21,440 bases of DNA from a bacterium (GTDB lineage: Bacteria; Bacillota_I; Bacilli_A; RF39; UBA660). Location of the stretch: NCBI GenBank assembly GCA_029007415.1, contig JAQXHT010000019.1, positions 1 through 21,440 on the forward strand, in the 5' to 3' direction. This document shows positions 7,436 through 14,772 of the stretch, in pieces. How positions within the stretch are numbered: the first letter of the stretch is position 1; the number at the start of each line of letters is the position of its first letter. The notes beneath the pieces are model-generated. The model had not been told where the DNA came from. It made no database searches and was given only the letters and a program-made list of their open reading frames with translations. Both the position numbers and the translations under genes were made by a program.

Positions 7436-9333
7436 CCGAACAAGAAGTTGTTAGACGTGAAAAAGCCGAGAAATTAAGAGAATTAGGTTTAGATCCATTT
7501 GGTCATAGTTTTCAAAGAAATGCTTATGCAAAGGAAATTAAAGAAAAATATAAAGATGTAGAACACGCTGCATTTGAGAATATGACAGATGAAGCCATAG
7601 TAGCAGGAAGAATAATGTTTATTAGAAAGATGGGAAAAGCTTCTTTTTGTACTATTAAAGATAAAACAGGTCTTATTCAAATATATATATCAATTAATGA
7701 CATTGGTGAGGATAAATATAATCTATTTAAAACTGCTGATCTTGGAGATATAGTAGGAATACGTGGAAAGATAATGAAAACAAGAACGGGAGAAGTAACT
7801 ATCAAATGTTTAGAATATACTCCGCTTGTTAAAGCTTTAAAACCACTTCCAGAAAAGTTCCATGGACTTACGGATAAAGAGGAACGTTATAGAAGACGCT
7901 ATGTCGATTTAATAATGAATGATGATTCGAGAAGAGTGGCTTTCTTACGTCCAAAAATTATTAGATGTATTCAAAATTATATGGATAAACAAGGATTTAC
8001 AGAAGTAGAAACTCCAGTTTTATCAACATTACTTACAGGAGCAAGTGCTAAACCATTTATTACTCATCATAATGCTCAAGACTTAGATATGTATTTAAGA
8101 ATAGCTTTAGAATTACCATTAAAAAGACTATTAGTAGGTGGAATGGAAGCTGTTTATGAAATAGGAAGAGTATTTAGAAATGAGGGAATGGATTTAAAAC
8201 ATAATCCAGAATTTACCTTAATGGAAGCTTACTTAGCATATAGTGACTTAGAAGGTATGATGAATTTAACAGAAAATATGTATCAAACTATTGCTAAAGA
8301 AGTAATTGGTAAAATGACCTACAACTGGTATGGTTATGATATTAATCTAGAAGGACCTTGGAAAAGAATAAGTATGGTAGATGCCATAAAAGAAAAAACA
8401 GGTATTGACTTCAAACAAGAAATGACACTTGATGAAGCATTAGAATTAGCTAAAAAACATCAAATAGTAGTAGAAGAACATGAAAAAACAGTAGGACACA
8501 TTATCAACCTATTCTTTGAAAAATATGTAGAAGAAACACTAATTCAACCAACTTTCTTATATGGACACCCAGTAGAAATATCACCACTTACTAAGAAAAA
8601 TGTTGAAGATCCTAGATTTGTTGATAGATTTGAATTATTTATTGCCGGTCGTGAATTTGCTAATGCTTATACTGAATTAAATGACCCAATCGACCAATTA
8701 GAAAGATTTGAAGAACAACTAAAAGAAAAAAATTTAGGAAATGATGAAGCTAATGATATAGATATGGACTTCATTGAAGCATTAGAATATGGAATGCCTC
8801 CAGCAGGAGGAGTTGGTTACGGAATAGATAGATTAGTAATGTTATTTACAGAATCTGAATCAATTAGAGACGTAATACTATTCCCAACTATGAAACCGCT
8901 AAATGGCACTGAAACAGTAAAAAAAGATATAGTAGTAGAACCTAAGAAAGAAGTAATAGACTTTTCTAAAGTAGAAATAGAGCCATTATTTACTGATTAT
9001 GTCGATTTTGACACGTTTAGTAAAAGTGATTTTCGTGCAGTAAAAGTTAAAGATTGTGTTGCTGTTCCAAAAAGTAAAAAATTATTACAATTTACTTTAG
9101 ATGATGGAACTGGCACTGATAGAACTATTCTTAGTGGAATTCACGCATATTATGAACCAGAAGAACTAATTGGCAAAACGTTAGTAGCAATTACTAACTT
9201 ACCACCACGTACAATGATGGGAATAGATTCTTGTGGAATGCTTTTAAGTGCTGTTCATACTGAAGAAAATGAAGAAAAATTACATTTATTAATGATAGAT
9301 GAACATATACCAGCAGGTGCTAAATTATATTAG
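7423..9333 (+). CDS. lysS: Class II lysyl-tRNA synthetase with C-terminal Trbp111/EMAPII-like tRNA-binding domain
   Basis: LysRS charges tRNA(Lys) with lysine. Residues 1-495 form the normal enzyme. They comprise an N-terminal OB-fold anticodon-binding domain (about 58-135), motif 1 around GFTEVETPVL (191-200), motif 2 FRNEGMDLKHNPEFTLMEAY (251-270) and motif 3 GGVGYGIDRLVML (462-474). A charged linker (about 495-520) leads to an additional ~115-residue domain, 523-636. This has the signatures of the MetRS-C-terminal/Trbp111 tRNA-binding OB fold: FSKSDFRAVKVKDCVAVPKS, ILSGIHAYYEPEELIGKTLV, and N-L-P-P-R-x-M-M-G-I-x-S-C-G-M-L-L-S-A. Bacterial LysRS is usually about 490-500 aa, so 636 aa reflects a genuine fusion with no frame break. 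GAGGAGG lies just before the ATG at 7423. A terminator overlaps the stop codon, ending the dusB-RDD-lysS unit. Confidence 0.96.
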   Translation: MRELTEQEVVRREKAEKLRELGLDPFGHSFQRNAYAKEIKEKYKDVEHAAFENMTDEAIVAGRIMFIRKMGKASFCTIKDKTGLIQIYISINDIGEDKYNLFKTADLGDIVGIRGKIMKTRTGEVTIKCLEYTPLVKALKPLPEKFHGLTDKEERYRRRYVDLIMNDDSRRVAFLRPKIIRCIQNYMDKQGFTEVETPVLSTLLTGASAKPFITHHNAQDLDMYLRIALELPLKRLLVGGMEAVYEIGRVFRNEGMDLKHNPEFTLMEAYLAYSDLEGMMNLTENMYQTIAKEVIGKMTYNWYGYDINLEGPWKRISMVDAIKEKTGIDFKQEMTLDEALELAKKHQIVVEEHEKTVGHIINLFFEKYVEETLIQPTFLYGHPVEISPLTKKNVEDPRFVDRFELFIAGREFANAYTELNDPIDQLERFEEQLKEKNLGNDEANDIDMDFIEALEYGMPPAGGVGYGIDRLVMLFTESESIRDVILFPTMKPLNGTETVKKDIVVEPKKEVIDFSKVEIEPLFTDYVDFDTFSKSDFRAVKVKDCVAVPKSKKLLQFTLDDGTGTDRTILSGIHAYYEPEELIGKTLVAITNLPPRTMMGIDSCGMLLSAVHTEENEEKLHLLMIDEHIPAGAKLY

Positions 9334-9358
9334 GAGGAATTAATTTCCTTCTTTTTTT
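9332..9358 (+). terminator. Intrinsic terminator after lysS
   Basis: AGGAGGAA (9332-9339) pairs with TTCCTTCT (9345-9352) with one G-T wobble and a 5-nt loop, followed by T7 (9352-9358). The lysS stop TAG (9331-9333) lies at the base of the left arm. Confidence 0.8.
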
Positions 9359-9387
9359 ATACTATATATTGAGGTGTATATGAAAAA

Positions 9388-9984
9388 ATGTTAATAGGAA
9401 TAGCTTATCGAAGTGATGAATTTAAACTTATTCCGTTTGAAAAAGAACAAATTAATTATGAAATATTTAGTCCAAAAGAAGAAGATAAATATTCTAAATA
9501 TGATGGCTTTTATTTGCCAGGTGGAGATGGCTGGTATAAAGAAGACATTAAATTAATAAAATACGCTAAGGAAAACAATATTCCCATACTAGGAGTATGT
9601 CTTGGAATGCAAGAAATATCTGCTTTTCTATTAAATGAAGAAAAAGATATAACTAAAAAGATAAATAATCATAATGCTACTGAACACTTGATATCAATTA
9701 AAAAAGATAGTTTTTTGTATAACATAGTAAAAAGAGAAGAAATATTTGTTAATTCAAGACATAATGATTATATTCCTAAATTATCATCGCTATATGTTAG
9801 TGCTAGAAGTCTAGACAATTGTATTGAAGCAGTAGAAATAAAAGATAATTCTTTTTTCTTAGGAGTCCAGTGGCACCCGGAAAGTTTATATGAAAAAGAT
9901 GAGGCTTCAAGACGAATTTTTAGAGAATTTTTCTTAAAATGTGAAGAGAATTTTTCACAAAAAATTCACAAAAAAAATCGCTAA
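9388..9984 (+). CDS. Class-I glutamine amidotransferase-like hydrolase (peptidase C26 / PuuD-like)
   Basis: The protein is a 198-aa stand-alone class-I amidotransferase fold. The nucleophile elbow is GVCLGMQ with C71. The catalytic His-Glu pair is H163/E165 in QWHPES. An oxyanion-side LPGGDG (43-48) and NSRHNDYIP (122-130) resemble gamma-glutamyl-GABA hydrolases. These families hydrolyse gamma-glutamyl amides, but the substrate here is not determinable, and a synthetase-associated amidotransferase subunit is an alternative. No signal peptide is seen. The start ATG at 9388 is the only reasonable one in frame, though GAGGTG (9371-9376) is 11 nt upstream. A closer out-of-frame ATG (9380) opens a four-codon ORF that overlaps it. 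The gene stands between the lysS terminator and the promoter of the transporter, probably as its own unit. No clear terminator follows. Confidence 0.82.
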   Translation: MLIGIAYRSDEFKLIPFEKEQINYEIFSPKEEDKYSKYDGFYLPGGDGWYKEDIKLIKYAKENNIPILGVCLGMQEISAFLLNEEKDITKKINNHNATEHLISIKKDSFLYNIVKREEIFVNSRHNDYIPKLSSLYVSARSLDNCIEAVEIKDNSFFLGVQWHPESLYEKDEASRRIFREFFLKCEENFSQKIHKKNR

Positions 9985-9988
9985 TTGC

Positions 9989-10017
9989 TTGTAAAACAAA
10001 GTTATTATTCGTATAAT
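9989..10017 (+). promoter_or_regulatory. Strong sigma-A-type promoter for the YfcC-like transporter
   Basis: TTGTAA (9989-9994) and a consensus TATAAT (10012-10017) are separated by exactly 17 bp. Initiation near 10024 leaves a short leader containing the AAGGAG ribosome site. This rules out the in-frame ATG at 10024 as the translation start. Confidence 0.8.
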
Positions 10018-10041
10018 TAATATATGGAAGGAGAAGAAAAT

Positions 10042-11628
10042 ATGAAAAAACATAATGCATTGAAAGTTAGTTTAATTACGCTATCTGTATTTGTACTTTT
10101 GACATGGATTTTACCAGCTGCTACTTATCAATCTAGTTATCAAGAGATTGGTAGATCACAAGTTGGAATATTTGATTTATTATCTTATCAAAATACAGTG
10201 TTAGGTTATTTTGGATATGTATCATTATTCATCTTGGTAATTGGTGGATTCTATGGAGTATTAGTAAAAGTTGGTGCATATAGAAAAATGCTAGATGCTA
10301 TTGTTAAAAAGTTTAAAGGTAAAGAACATATTTGTATTATTATAATAGCTTCTTTATTTGCTATTTTAACATCATTCTGTGGAATGCAACTTGCACTACT
10401 AATGCTATTCCCATTTGTTATTTCTTTAGTATTAATGCTAGGATATAACAAATTAGCTGCAACCGCTGTAACAGCAGGAAGTGTTGCTATCGGATTAATG
10501 GGAACAACATTTGCATATAGCACAACTCAAATGCTACAACAATATTTATCAGTAAAAACCACAACTCAAATCTGGACTAGAATAATTTTACTTGTTTTAG
10601 GATTAGTAATTTTATTAGCTAATGTTTTGAAGTTTGGTAAGAAAGAAAGTACAACATCAACAAAAGATGAAGATGACTATATTCCTGAAGTTGTAAAACA
10701 AGATAAGAAGAAAAAGAAAAATTGGCCATTAGTAGCTATAATTGATACTATTTTAGTAGTTACTATATTAGGTTTCATTTCTTGGACTAATTCATTTAAT
10801 GTTAACTTATTTGAAGATATTAAAACAGCCGTTACAGGATTTACAGTTCCAGCTTATGTTGCTTTATTAGCATTACTTTTAATAATTAATATTATTCTAT
10901 TTGCTAAAAAGTCAAGTAAGAAAACATACATCATTATTGACGGACTTGTTGCTTTATTTACAGTTGTAGTATTAATTGGTAGTTTTGGAGTAAAAGCTAA
11001 ATTCTTTACAGGCATTACTAAAACTTTAAATACTGGTTTTCCTGTATTTGGAAAAATACTAGGAAGCTCTGTTCCAGCATTTGGTAGTTGGACTTTAGTT
11101 GAAGTTATTGTTCTACTATTACTTGCCCTTGTAATTATTAAATATGTTTACAAAATTAGCTGGGATGATATGATTGTAGGATTTAGTAATGGATTAAGAA
11201 AAGCCCTATTACCAGCATTTGTTGCTTTTGTAGTTTACTTAATTTTAGTTCTTACTACATATAATCCTTATCAATTAGTTATTTATAAAGCTATATTAGG
11301 ATTAACCAAAGGATTCAATGTATTTACAACCGGTCTTGTAGCAATTGTTTCAAGTATTATTAACGGAGACCCAGTATATGCATTCTATAATGTTTTACCT
11401 TACTTTGTAAGTGTAGTAACAGCCACAGATTCATATCCTGTAGTATCAGTTATATTCCAAACATTATATGGTATTATTACATTAGTAGCACCTACAAGTG
11501 TAACTTTAATGGTAACATTAGCATACTTAAAAGTATCATATAAAGATTGGTTAAAATATATTTGGAAAATATTATTAGAACTATTAGCAGTATCATTCAT
11601 TGTCTTTACAATCCTAGTTCTAATCTAA
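10042..11628 (+). CDS. YfcC/DcuC-superfamily membrane transporter
   Basis: This is a 528-aa polytopic membrane protein with about 12-13 hydrophobic segments. Two halves are separated by a lysine-rich cytoplasmic loop (about residues 195-230, ending K-K-K-K-K-N-W). The N-terminus (KVSLITLSVFVLLTWILPAATY) matches the opening of YfcC-like proteins in the C4-dicarboxylate/basic-amino-acid carrier superfamily. It is followed by an F-G/Y-rich segment, FYGVLVKVGAYRKMLDAIVKKF. The second half contains a re-entrant-like NGDPVYAFYNVLPYF stretch and a T-P-x-x-V-T-L-like region near the end. Substrates in this superfamily range from dicarboxylates to basic amino acids and peptides, so none is assigned. 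I chose the ATG at 10042, 8 nt after AAGGAG. The gene has its own promoter and terminator. The neighbouring hydrolase may be related by pathway, but nothing in the sequence proves it. Confidence 0.78.
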   Translation: MKKHNALKVSLITLSVFVLLTWILPAATYQSSYQEIGRSQVGIFDLLSYQNTVLGYFGYVSLFILVIGGFYGVLVKVGAYRKMLDAIVKKFKGKEHICIIIIASLFAILTSFCGMQLALLMLFPFVISLVLMLGYNKLAATAVTAGSVAIGLMGTTFAYSTTQMLQQYLSVKTTTQIWTRIILLVLGLVILLANVLKFGKKESTTSTKDEDDYIPEVVKQDKKKKKNWPLVAIIDTILVVTILGFISWTNSFNVNLFEDIKTAVTGFTVPAYVALLALLLIINIILFAKKSSKKTYIIIDGLVALFTVVVLIGSFGVKAKFFTGITKTLNTGFPVFGKILGSSVPAFGSWTLVEVIVLLLLALVIIKYVYKISWDDMIVGFSNGLRKALLPAFVAFVVYLILVLTTYNPYQLVIYKAILGLTKGFNVFTTGLVAIVSSIINGDPVYAFYNVLPYFVSVVTATDSYPVVSVIFQTLYGIITLVAPTSVTLMVTLAYLKVSYKDWLKYIWKILLELLAVSFIVFTILVLI

Positions 11629-11652
11629 AAAAGGGAGTTTCTCTTTTTTTTT
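11627..11652 (+). terminator. Intrinsic terminator after the transporter gene
   Basis: A6-GGGAG (11627-11637) pairs through a 3-nt loop with CTC-T9 (11641-11652), including two G-T wobbles, and ends in the T tract. The TAA stop (11626-11628) overlaps the left arm. Confidence 0.75.
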
Positions 11653-11663
11653 GTAAATTAAAA

Positions 11664-11680
11664 TATGCTATATAAGCATA
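11664..11680. promoter_or_regulatory. Perfect 6-5-6 inverted repeat upstream of the surface-protein gene
   Basis: TATGCT (11664-11669) and AGCATA (11675-11680) are inverted around ATATA. The site lies about 42 bp upstream of the TATAAT at 11722-11727, a position suited to a dimeric regulator. No T tract follows, so it is unlikely to be a terminator. Confidence 0.4.
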
Positions 11681-11721
11681 AAATATATACATTTTTTCAA
11701 ATAGGTTATAAACTTAATATA

Positions 11722-11727
11722 TATAAT
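11722..11727 (+). promoter_or_regulatory. -10 element for the surface-protein gene
   Basis: A consensus TATAAT lies 17 bp upstream of the ATG at 11745. The best-placed -35 (11699-11704, AAATAG) is poor, so expression may need an activator or another sigma factor. The surrounding DNA is so A/T-rich that a chance match is possible. Confidence 0.45.
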
Positions 11728-11744
11728 AAAGTGAGGTAGAGATA

Positions 11745-12302
11745 ATGAAAGATAGTATAAAAGTTGATAATAGTAAAAACATACTATTAATTGTTGGCTT
11801 ATTTATATTGATTTTTTTAATAGCAGGTATTAGTTTTGCACTTTCGCAAATGACATTAAATGGAACACAAAATGTTACATTAGTAGCAAAAGATTTACAA
11901 CTAAATTATGTAGAAGGAACATCAACTATTAGTGTAACAAATGCCATTCCTCAAGAAGATAGCGATGGTTTAGCATCTACCCCATATAACTTTTCACTAA
12001 AAAATACAGGAACAAGAACAATTAACTATGATGTTTATTTAGATGATGACACAACATCTTGTAATGGTTGTTCTTTAGTAACTTATAGTTATTTATCCTA
12101 TGATTTAAAGAAAGACGGAACATCAGTGGCAAGTGGAAGTTTAGCAAGTAGTAGTAATAAGCTTGGTTCATATTCAATAGCAGGAAATACTACACAGGAT
12201 TTTGAATTACGTACTTGGTTAAATCTAACAGCAGAAAATGATGCTATCGGAAAATCATATTATGGAAAAGTTAGAATATCGGCAGTAGAACAATTAAATT
12301 AG
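11745..12302 (+). CDS. Membrane-anchored, probably beta-rich surface protein (TasA/camelysin-like organisation)
   Basis: This 185-aa protein has a short charged N-terminus, one hydrophobic segment (about residues 12-33, NILLIVGLFILIFLIAGISF), and an extracytoplasmic part rich in Thr, Ser and Asn. The pattern LVAKDLQLNYVEGTSTISV, then YNFSLKNTGTRTINYDVYL, then a segment ending GKSYYGKVRISAV, suggests an immunoglobulin-like beta sandwich. It recalls TasA/camelysin-type secreted proteins, where N-T-G-T is common. A C-x-x-C pair (C106, C109) may form a disulfide. No LPXTG motif or lipobox is present. Because no cleavage site is obvious, the segment may be an uncleaved anchor. GAGG (11733-11736) precedes the ATG. 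The gene is monocistronic, with a promoter element and terminator of its own. The homology is suggested by pattern only; function is unknown. Confidence 0.7.
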   Translation: MKDSIKVDNSKNILLIVGLFILIFLIAGISFALSQMTLNGTQNVTLVAKDLQLNYVEGTSTISVTNAIPQEDSDGLASTPYNFSLKNTGTRTINYDVYLDDDTTSCNGCSLVTYSYLSYDLKKDGTSVASGSLASSSNKLGSYSIAGNTTQDFELRTWLNLTAENDAIGKSYYGKVRISAVEQLN

Positions 12303-12321
12303 TCTTGGACTAATTTTTTTT
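12296..12321 (+). terminator. Intrinsic terminator after the surface-protein gene
   Basis: AAATTAGTC (12296-12304) pairs perfectly with GACTAATTT (12308-12316) around TTG, followed by T8. The stop codon TAG (12300-12302) lies inside the left arm. Confidence 0.88.
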
Positions 12322-12327
12322 GTCAAT

Positions 12328-12343
12328 TTTTAGGGTACTAAAA
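12328..12343. promoter_or_regulatory. Inverted repeat immediately upstream of the clpC -35 element
   Basis: TTTTAG (12328-12333) and CTAAAA (12338-12343) are perfect inverted arms around GGTA, ending 3 bp before the -35. It does not resemble the CtsR heptamer repeat (GGTCAAA) or the CIRCE element. It could be a site for an unidentified dimeric regulator. Confidence 0.4.
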
Positions 12344-12346
12344 GTG

Positions 12347-12376
12347 TTGAAAAGAACCATTTTTCCTCGTTAAAAT
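12347..12376 (+). promoter_or_regulatory. Probable sigma-A promoter for clpC
   Basis: TTGAAA (12347-12352) and TAAAAT (12371-12376) are 18 bp apart and lie 24 bp before the ATG at 12401. AAGGAGG is at 12388-12394. Both boxes match 5 of 6 consensus positions. Confidence 0.6.
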
Positions 12377-12400
12377 AGAATTATACAAGGAGGAAAGGTT

Positions 12401-14695
12401 ATGTTTTCGAAATTCAGTGAAGATGCTCAGAAAGCTTTAGTGTTAGCTAGAAAAGAAATGCGTCTTTTACGTCATCCATATGTTGGAAGTGAACATTTAC
12501 TCTTAGCAATACTCTCAATGAAAGAGTTAAAAGTAACTAGTCATTTAAAACAATTAGGTCTAACTTATGATAAATTTAAAGACGAATTAATAAGAGTAGT
12601 AGGAATAGGAAAAACAACTAATGATTGGTTTTTATATACACCATTACTAAAAAGAGTATTAGAAACAGCGATACTTAATAGTAAAGAAAATAAAGAAAGT
12701 GAAGTATCAGTAACAGAGCTATTTTTATCACTACTAGAAGAGGGAGAAGGAATCGCCATAAGATTATTAATGGGAATGAATATAGATATAGATTCCTTAT
12801 ATCAAGAATTTTCCACTTCATTTTGTGAAAAAAAAGTTAGTAATCATAAAAAATTATTAATAGAGGAGTTTTCTGTTAATCTAAATAAAAGAATTGTATC
12901 TAATGAAATAGACCCTGTAATAGGTAGAGAAGATGAAATCAAAAGAATGATAGAAATTCTTTGCAGAAGAACAAAAAATAATCCTTTATTATTAGGTGAA
13001 GCAGGAGTAGGAAAAACTGCTATTGTAGAAGAATTAGCAAGACAAATAGTTAATGATAATGTACCTCGTTCTTTAAAAGGAAAAGTAATTCTTTCATTAT
13101 CAATGGCTTCCTTAGTGGCAGGTACCAAATATCGAGGAGAATTTGAAGAAAGAGTAGGAAAAATCCTAAAAGAAATAGAAGAACATGATGAATATCTAAT
13201 ATTTATAGATGAAATTCATACTTTAGTTGGAGCAGGTGGAGCAGAAGGTGCCATTGATGCATCAAACATCTTAAAGCCAGCTTTAGCAAGAGGAAAAATT
13301 CATTTAATTGGTGCTACTACAGTAGCAGAATATCGAGAATTTATTGAAAAAGATAAAGCATTAAATAGGAGATTTCAAATAATATTAGTAGAAGAACCTA
13401 ATAAAGATAAGACAAAAGAAATCTTAAGGAAATTAAAACCACTTTATGAAGCATATCACTCAGTCTCTATTTCCGATGAAATGATTGATATGATAGTTGA
13501 ATTATCAAATACATACATCTACGATTATTATCAACCTGATAAGGCGATAGATATATTAGATGAAGTTTGTGCAAGAGCTAGCCTTGTAGAAGATAAAAAA
13601 GATAAAGAGTTAAAAAAACTTAATGATTCATTAAAAAAGATAGTAACTGAAAAGAAAAAAGCTGTATTAGAACAAAATTTTAAAAAAGCTTCTAAATTAA
13701 AACAAAGTGAGAAAAACTTAATTACTAAAAAGAACGAATTAGAAATTTCCCTAATAGGTAAAAGAAAACCTAAAAAAATAACAAAAGAAATGATTGCAGA
13801 AGTAATCTATCTAAAAACAAAAATACCTGTTTATGAAATAATAGAAGGAAATAAAACAAAATTGTTTTCTATAGAAAAAGAATTATTATCTAAAATAGTT
13901 GGACAAGATGAAATTATTCACGATTTATGTAATCTAACTAAGAAAGTCCAGTTAGGTTTCCAAGATACTCCAAAGATACATACTTTTCTTTTATCTGGAA
14001 CAACAGGAATAGGAAAAACTTATTTAGTAAAAGAATATGCCTCACTTTTATATGGTAAAGAACATTTTATAAGACTTGATATGAGTGAATATAAAGAGGA
14101 ACATTCAGTCAGTAAAATTTTAGGAGCTCCTCCAGGCTATGTTGGTTTTGATAGTCATCAAACCGTATTAGACCAAATAAGACTTTATCCACATTGTGTT
14201 ATACTTCTAGATGAAATAGAAAAAGCTTCACCGTCAGTTTTAAAATTATTCCTTCAAGTAATGGATGAAGGTTATTTGAAAGACGCTAAAGGCAGAAAAG
14301 TGTCTTTTGACCACATTTTTCTTTTTATGACGACTAATTTAGGAGGTGGTAACAAAGATATAGGATTTGTTTCAAATTCTGATGTAGATAACAAAGATAT
14401 TGAAGATTTTTTAGGAGTAGAATTTGTTAACAGAATAGATAAAAAATATCACTTTAAAGAATTAACAAAAAATGATATAGAAAAAATTATTAATATGAAA
14501 CTAGCAACATTAATAGCAGCTTTTCAAAAGAAAAATATAAAAGTAGAAATATCCACAGATGTTGTGGAAAAAATTATTTTAAAGACGAATTATGAAAAAT
14601 TTGGAGCAAGACAAATAGACAAAGTCATAGATGATATTGTGACCCCAGTCATAGTGGATGCTTGGTATCACGGAGAAAGCTGTGTAAGCATTTAG
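12401..14695 (+). CDS. clpC: AAA+ unfoldase ClpC (ClpP partner)
   Basis: ClpC is an HSP100 hexamer that unfolds proteins and passes them to the ClpP peptidase. The order of domains is complete. An N-domain (1-145, FSEDAQKALVLARKEM) is followed by AAA-1 with Walker A GEAGVGKT (199-206) and Walker B IFIDE (267-271). A middle segment with a UVR-like helix pair (about 408-445, EQNFKKASKLKQSEKNL) follows. AAA-2 has Walker A GTTGIGKT (533-540), Walker B ILLDE (601-605), an IGF tripeptide (654-656) that fits the ClpP-docking loop, and sensor-2 GAR (736-738). At 764 aa it is slightly shorter than B. subtilis ClpC (about 810), mainly in spacers. The usual upstream genes ctsR, mcsA and mcsB are absent, so control by CtsR is not supported here. 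The start ATG follows AAGGAGG. Confidence 0.95.
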   Translation: MFSKFSEDAQKALVLARKEMRLLRHPYVGSEHLLLAILSMKELKVTSHLKQLGLTYDKFKDELIRVVGIGKTTNDWFLYTPLLKRVLETAILNSKENKESEVSVTELFLSLLEEGEGIAIRLLMGMNIDIDSLYQEFSTSFCEKKVSNHKKLLIEEFSVNLNKRIVSNEIDPVIGREDEIKRMIEILCRRTKNNPLLLGEAGVGKTAIVEELARQIVNDNVPRSLKGKVILSLSMASLVAGTKYRGEFEERVGKILKEIEEHDEYLIFIDEIHTLVGAGGAEGAIDASNILKPALARGKIHLIGATTVAEYREFIEKDKALNRRFQIILVEEPNKDKTKEILRKLKPLYEAYHSVSISDEMIDMIVELSNTYIYDYYQPDKAIDILDEVCARASLVEDKKDKELKKLNDSLKKIVTEKKKAVLEQNFKKASKLKQSEKNLITKKNELEISLIGKRKPKKITKEMIAEVIYLKTKIPVYEIIEGNKTKLFSIEKELLSKIVGQDEIIHDLCNLTKKVQLGFQDTPKIHTFLLSGTTGIGKTYLVKEYASLLYGKEHFIRLDMSEYKEEHSVSKILGAPPGYVGFDSHQTVLDQIRLYPHCVILLDEIEKASPSVLKLFLQVMDEGYLKDAKGRKVSFDHIFLFMTTNLGGGNKDIGFVSNSDVDNKDIEDFLGVEFVNRIDKKYHFKELTKNDIEKIINMKLATLIAAFQKKNIKVEISTDVVEKIILKTNYEKFGARQIDKVIDDIVTPVIVDAWYHGESCVSI

Positions 14696-14710
14696 AAATA
14701 GTGTAAAATG

Positions 14711-14742
14711 GGAGAAAATGCTTTCTATTGTCTCCTTTTTTT
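14711..14742 (+). terminator. Intrinsic terminator between clpC and secA
   Basis: GGAGA (14711-14715) pairs with TCTCC (14731-14735), extendable by a G-T pair, followed by T7 (14736-14742). The loop is 15 nt and may itself fold partly (AGAAA with TTTCT). Confidence 0.65.
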
Positions 14743-14750
14743 GTTACAAT
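14742..14750 (+). promoter_or_regulatory. Extended -10 promoter for secA
   Basis: TGTTACAAT gives an extended -10 (TGn plus TACAAT, 5 of 6). The expected -35 region (about 14722-14727, TTTCTA) is weak, as is common when TGn is present. The promoter directly abuts the T tract of the clpC terminator. Confidence 0.55.
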
Positions 14751-14772
14751 AATCCTTGAGGAGATGTTTACA

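Noticed and set aside
14728..14772. N-terminal extension of SecA from the TTG at 14728 or the ATG at 14764
   Set aside because: The TTG lies in the terminator upstream of the promoter. The ATG at 14764 abuts the Shine-Dalgarno. Family N-termini begin at MGIFTRLF.
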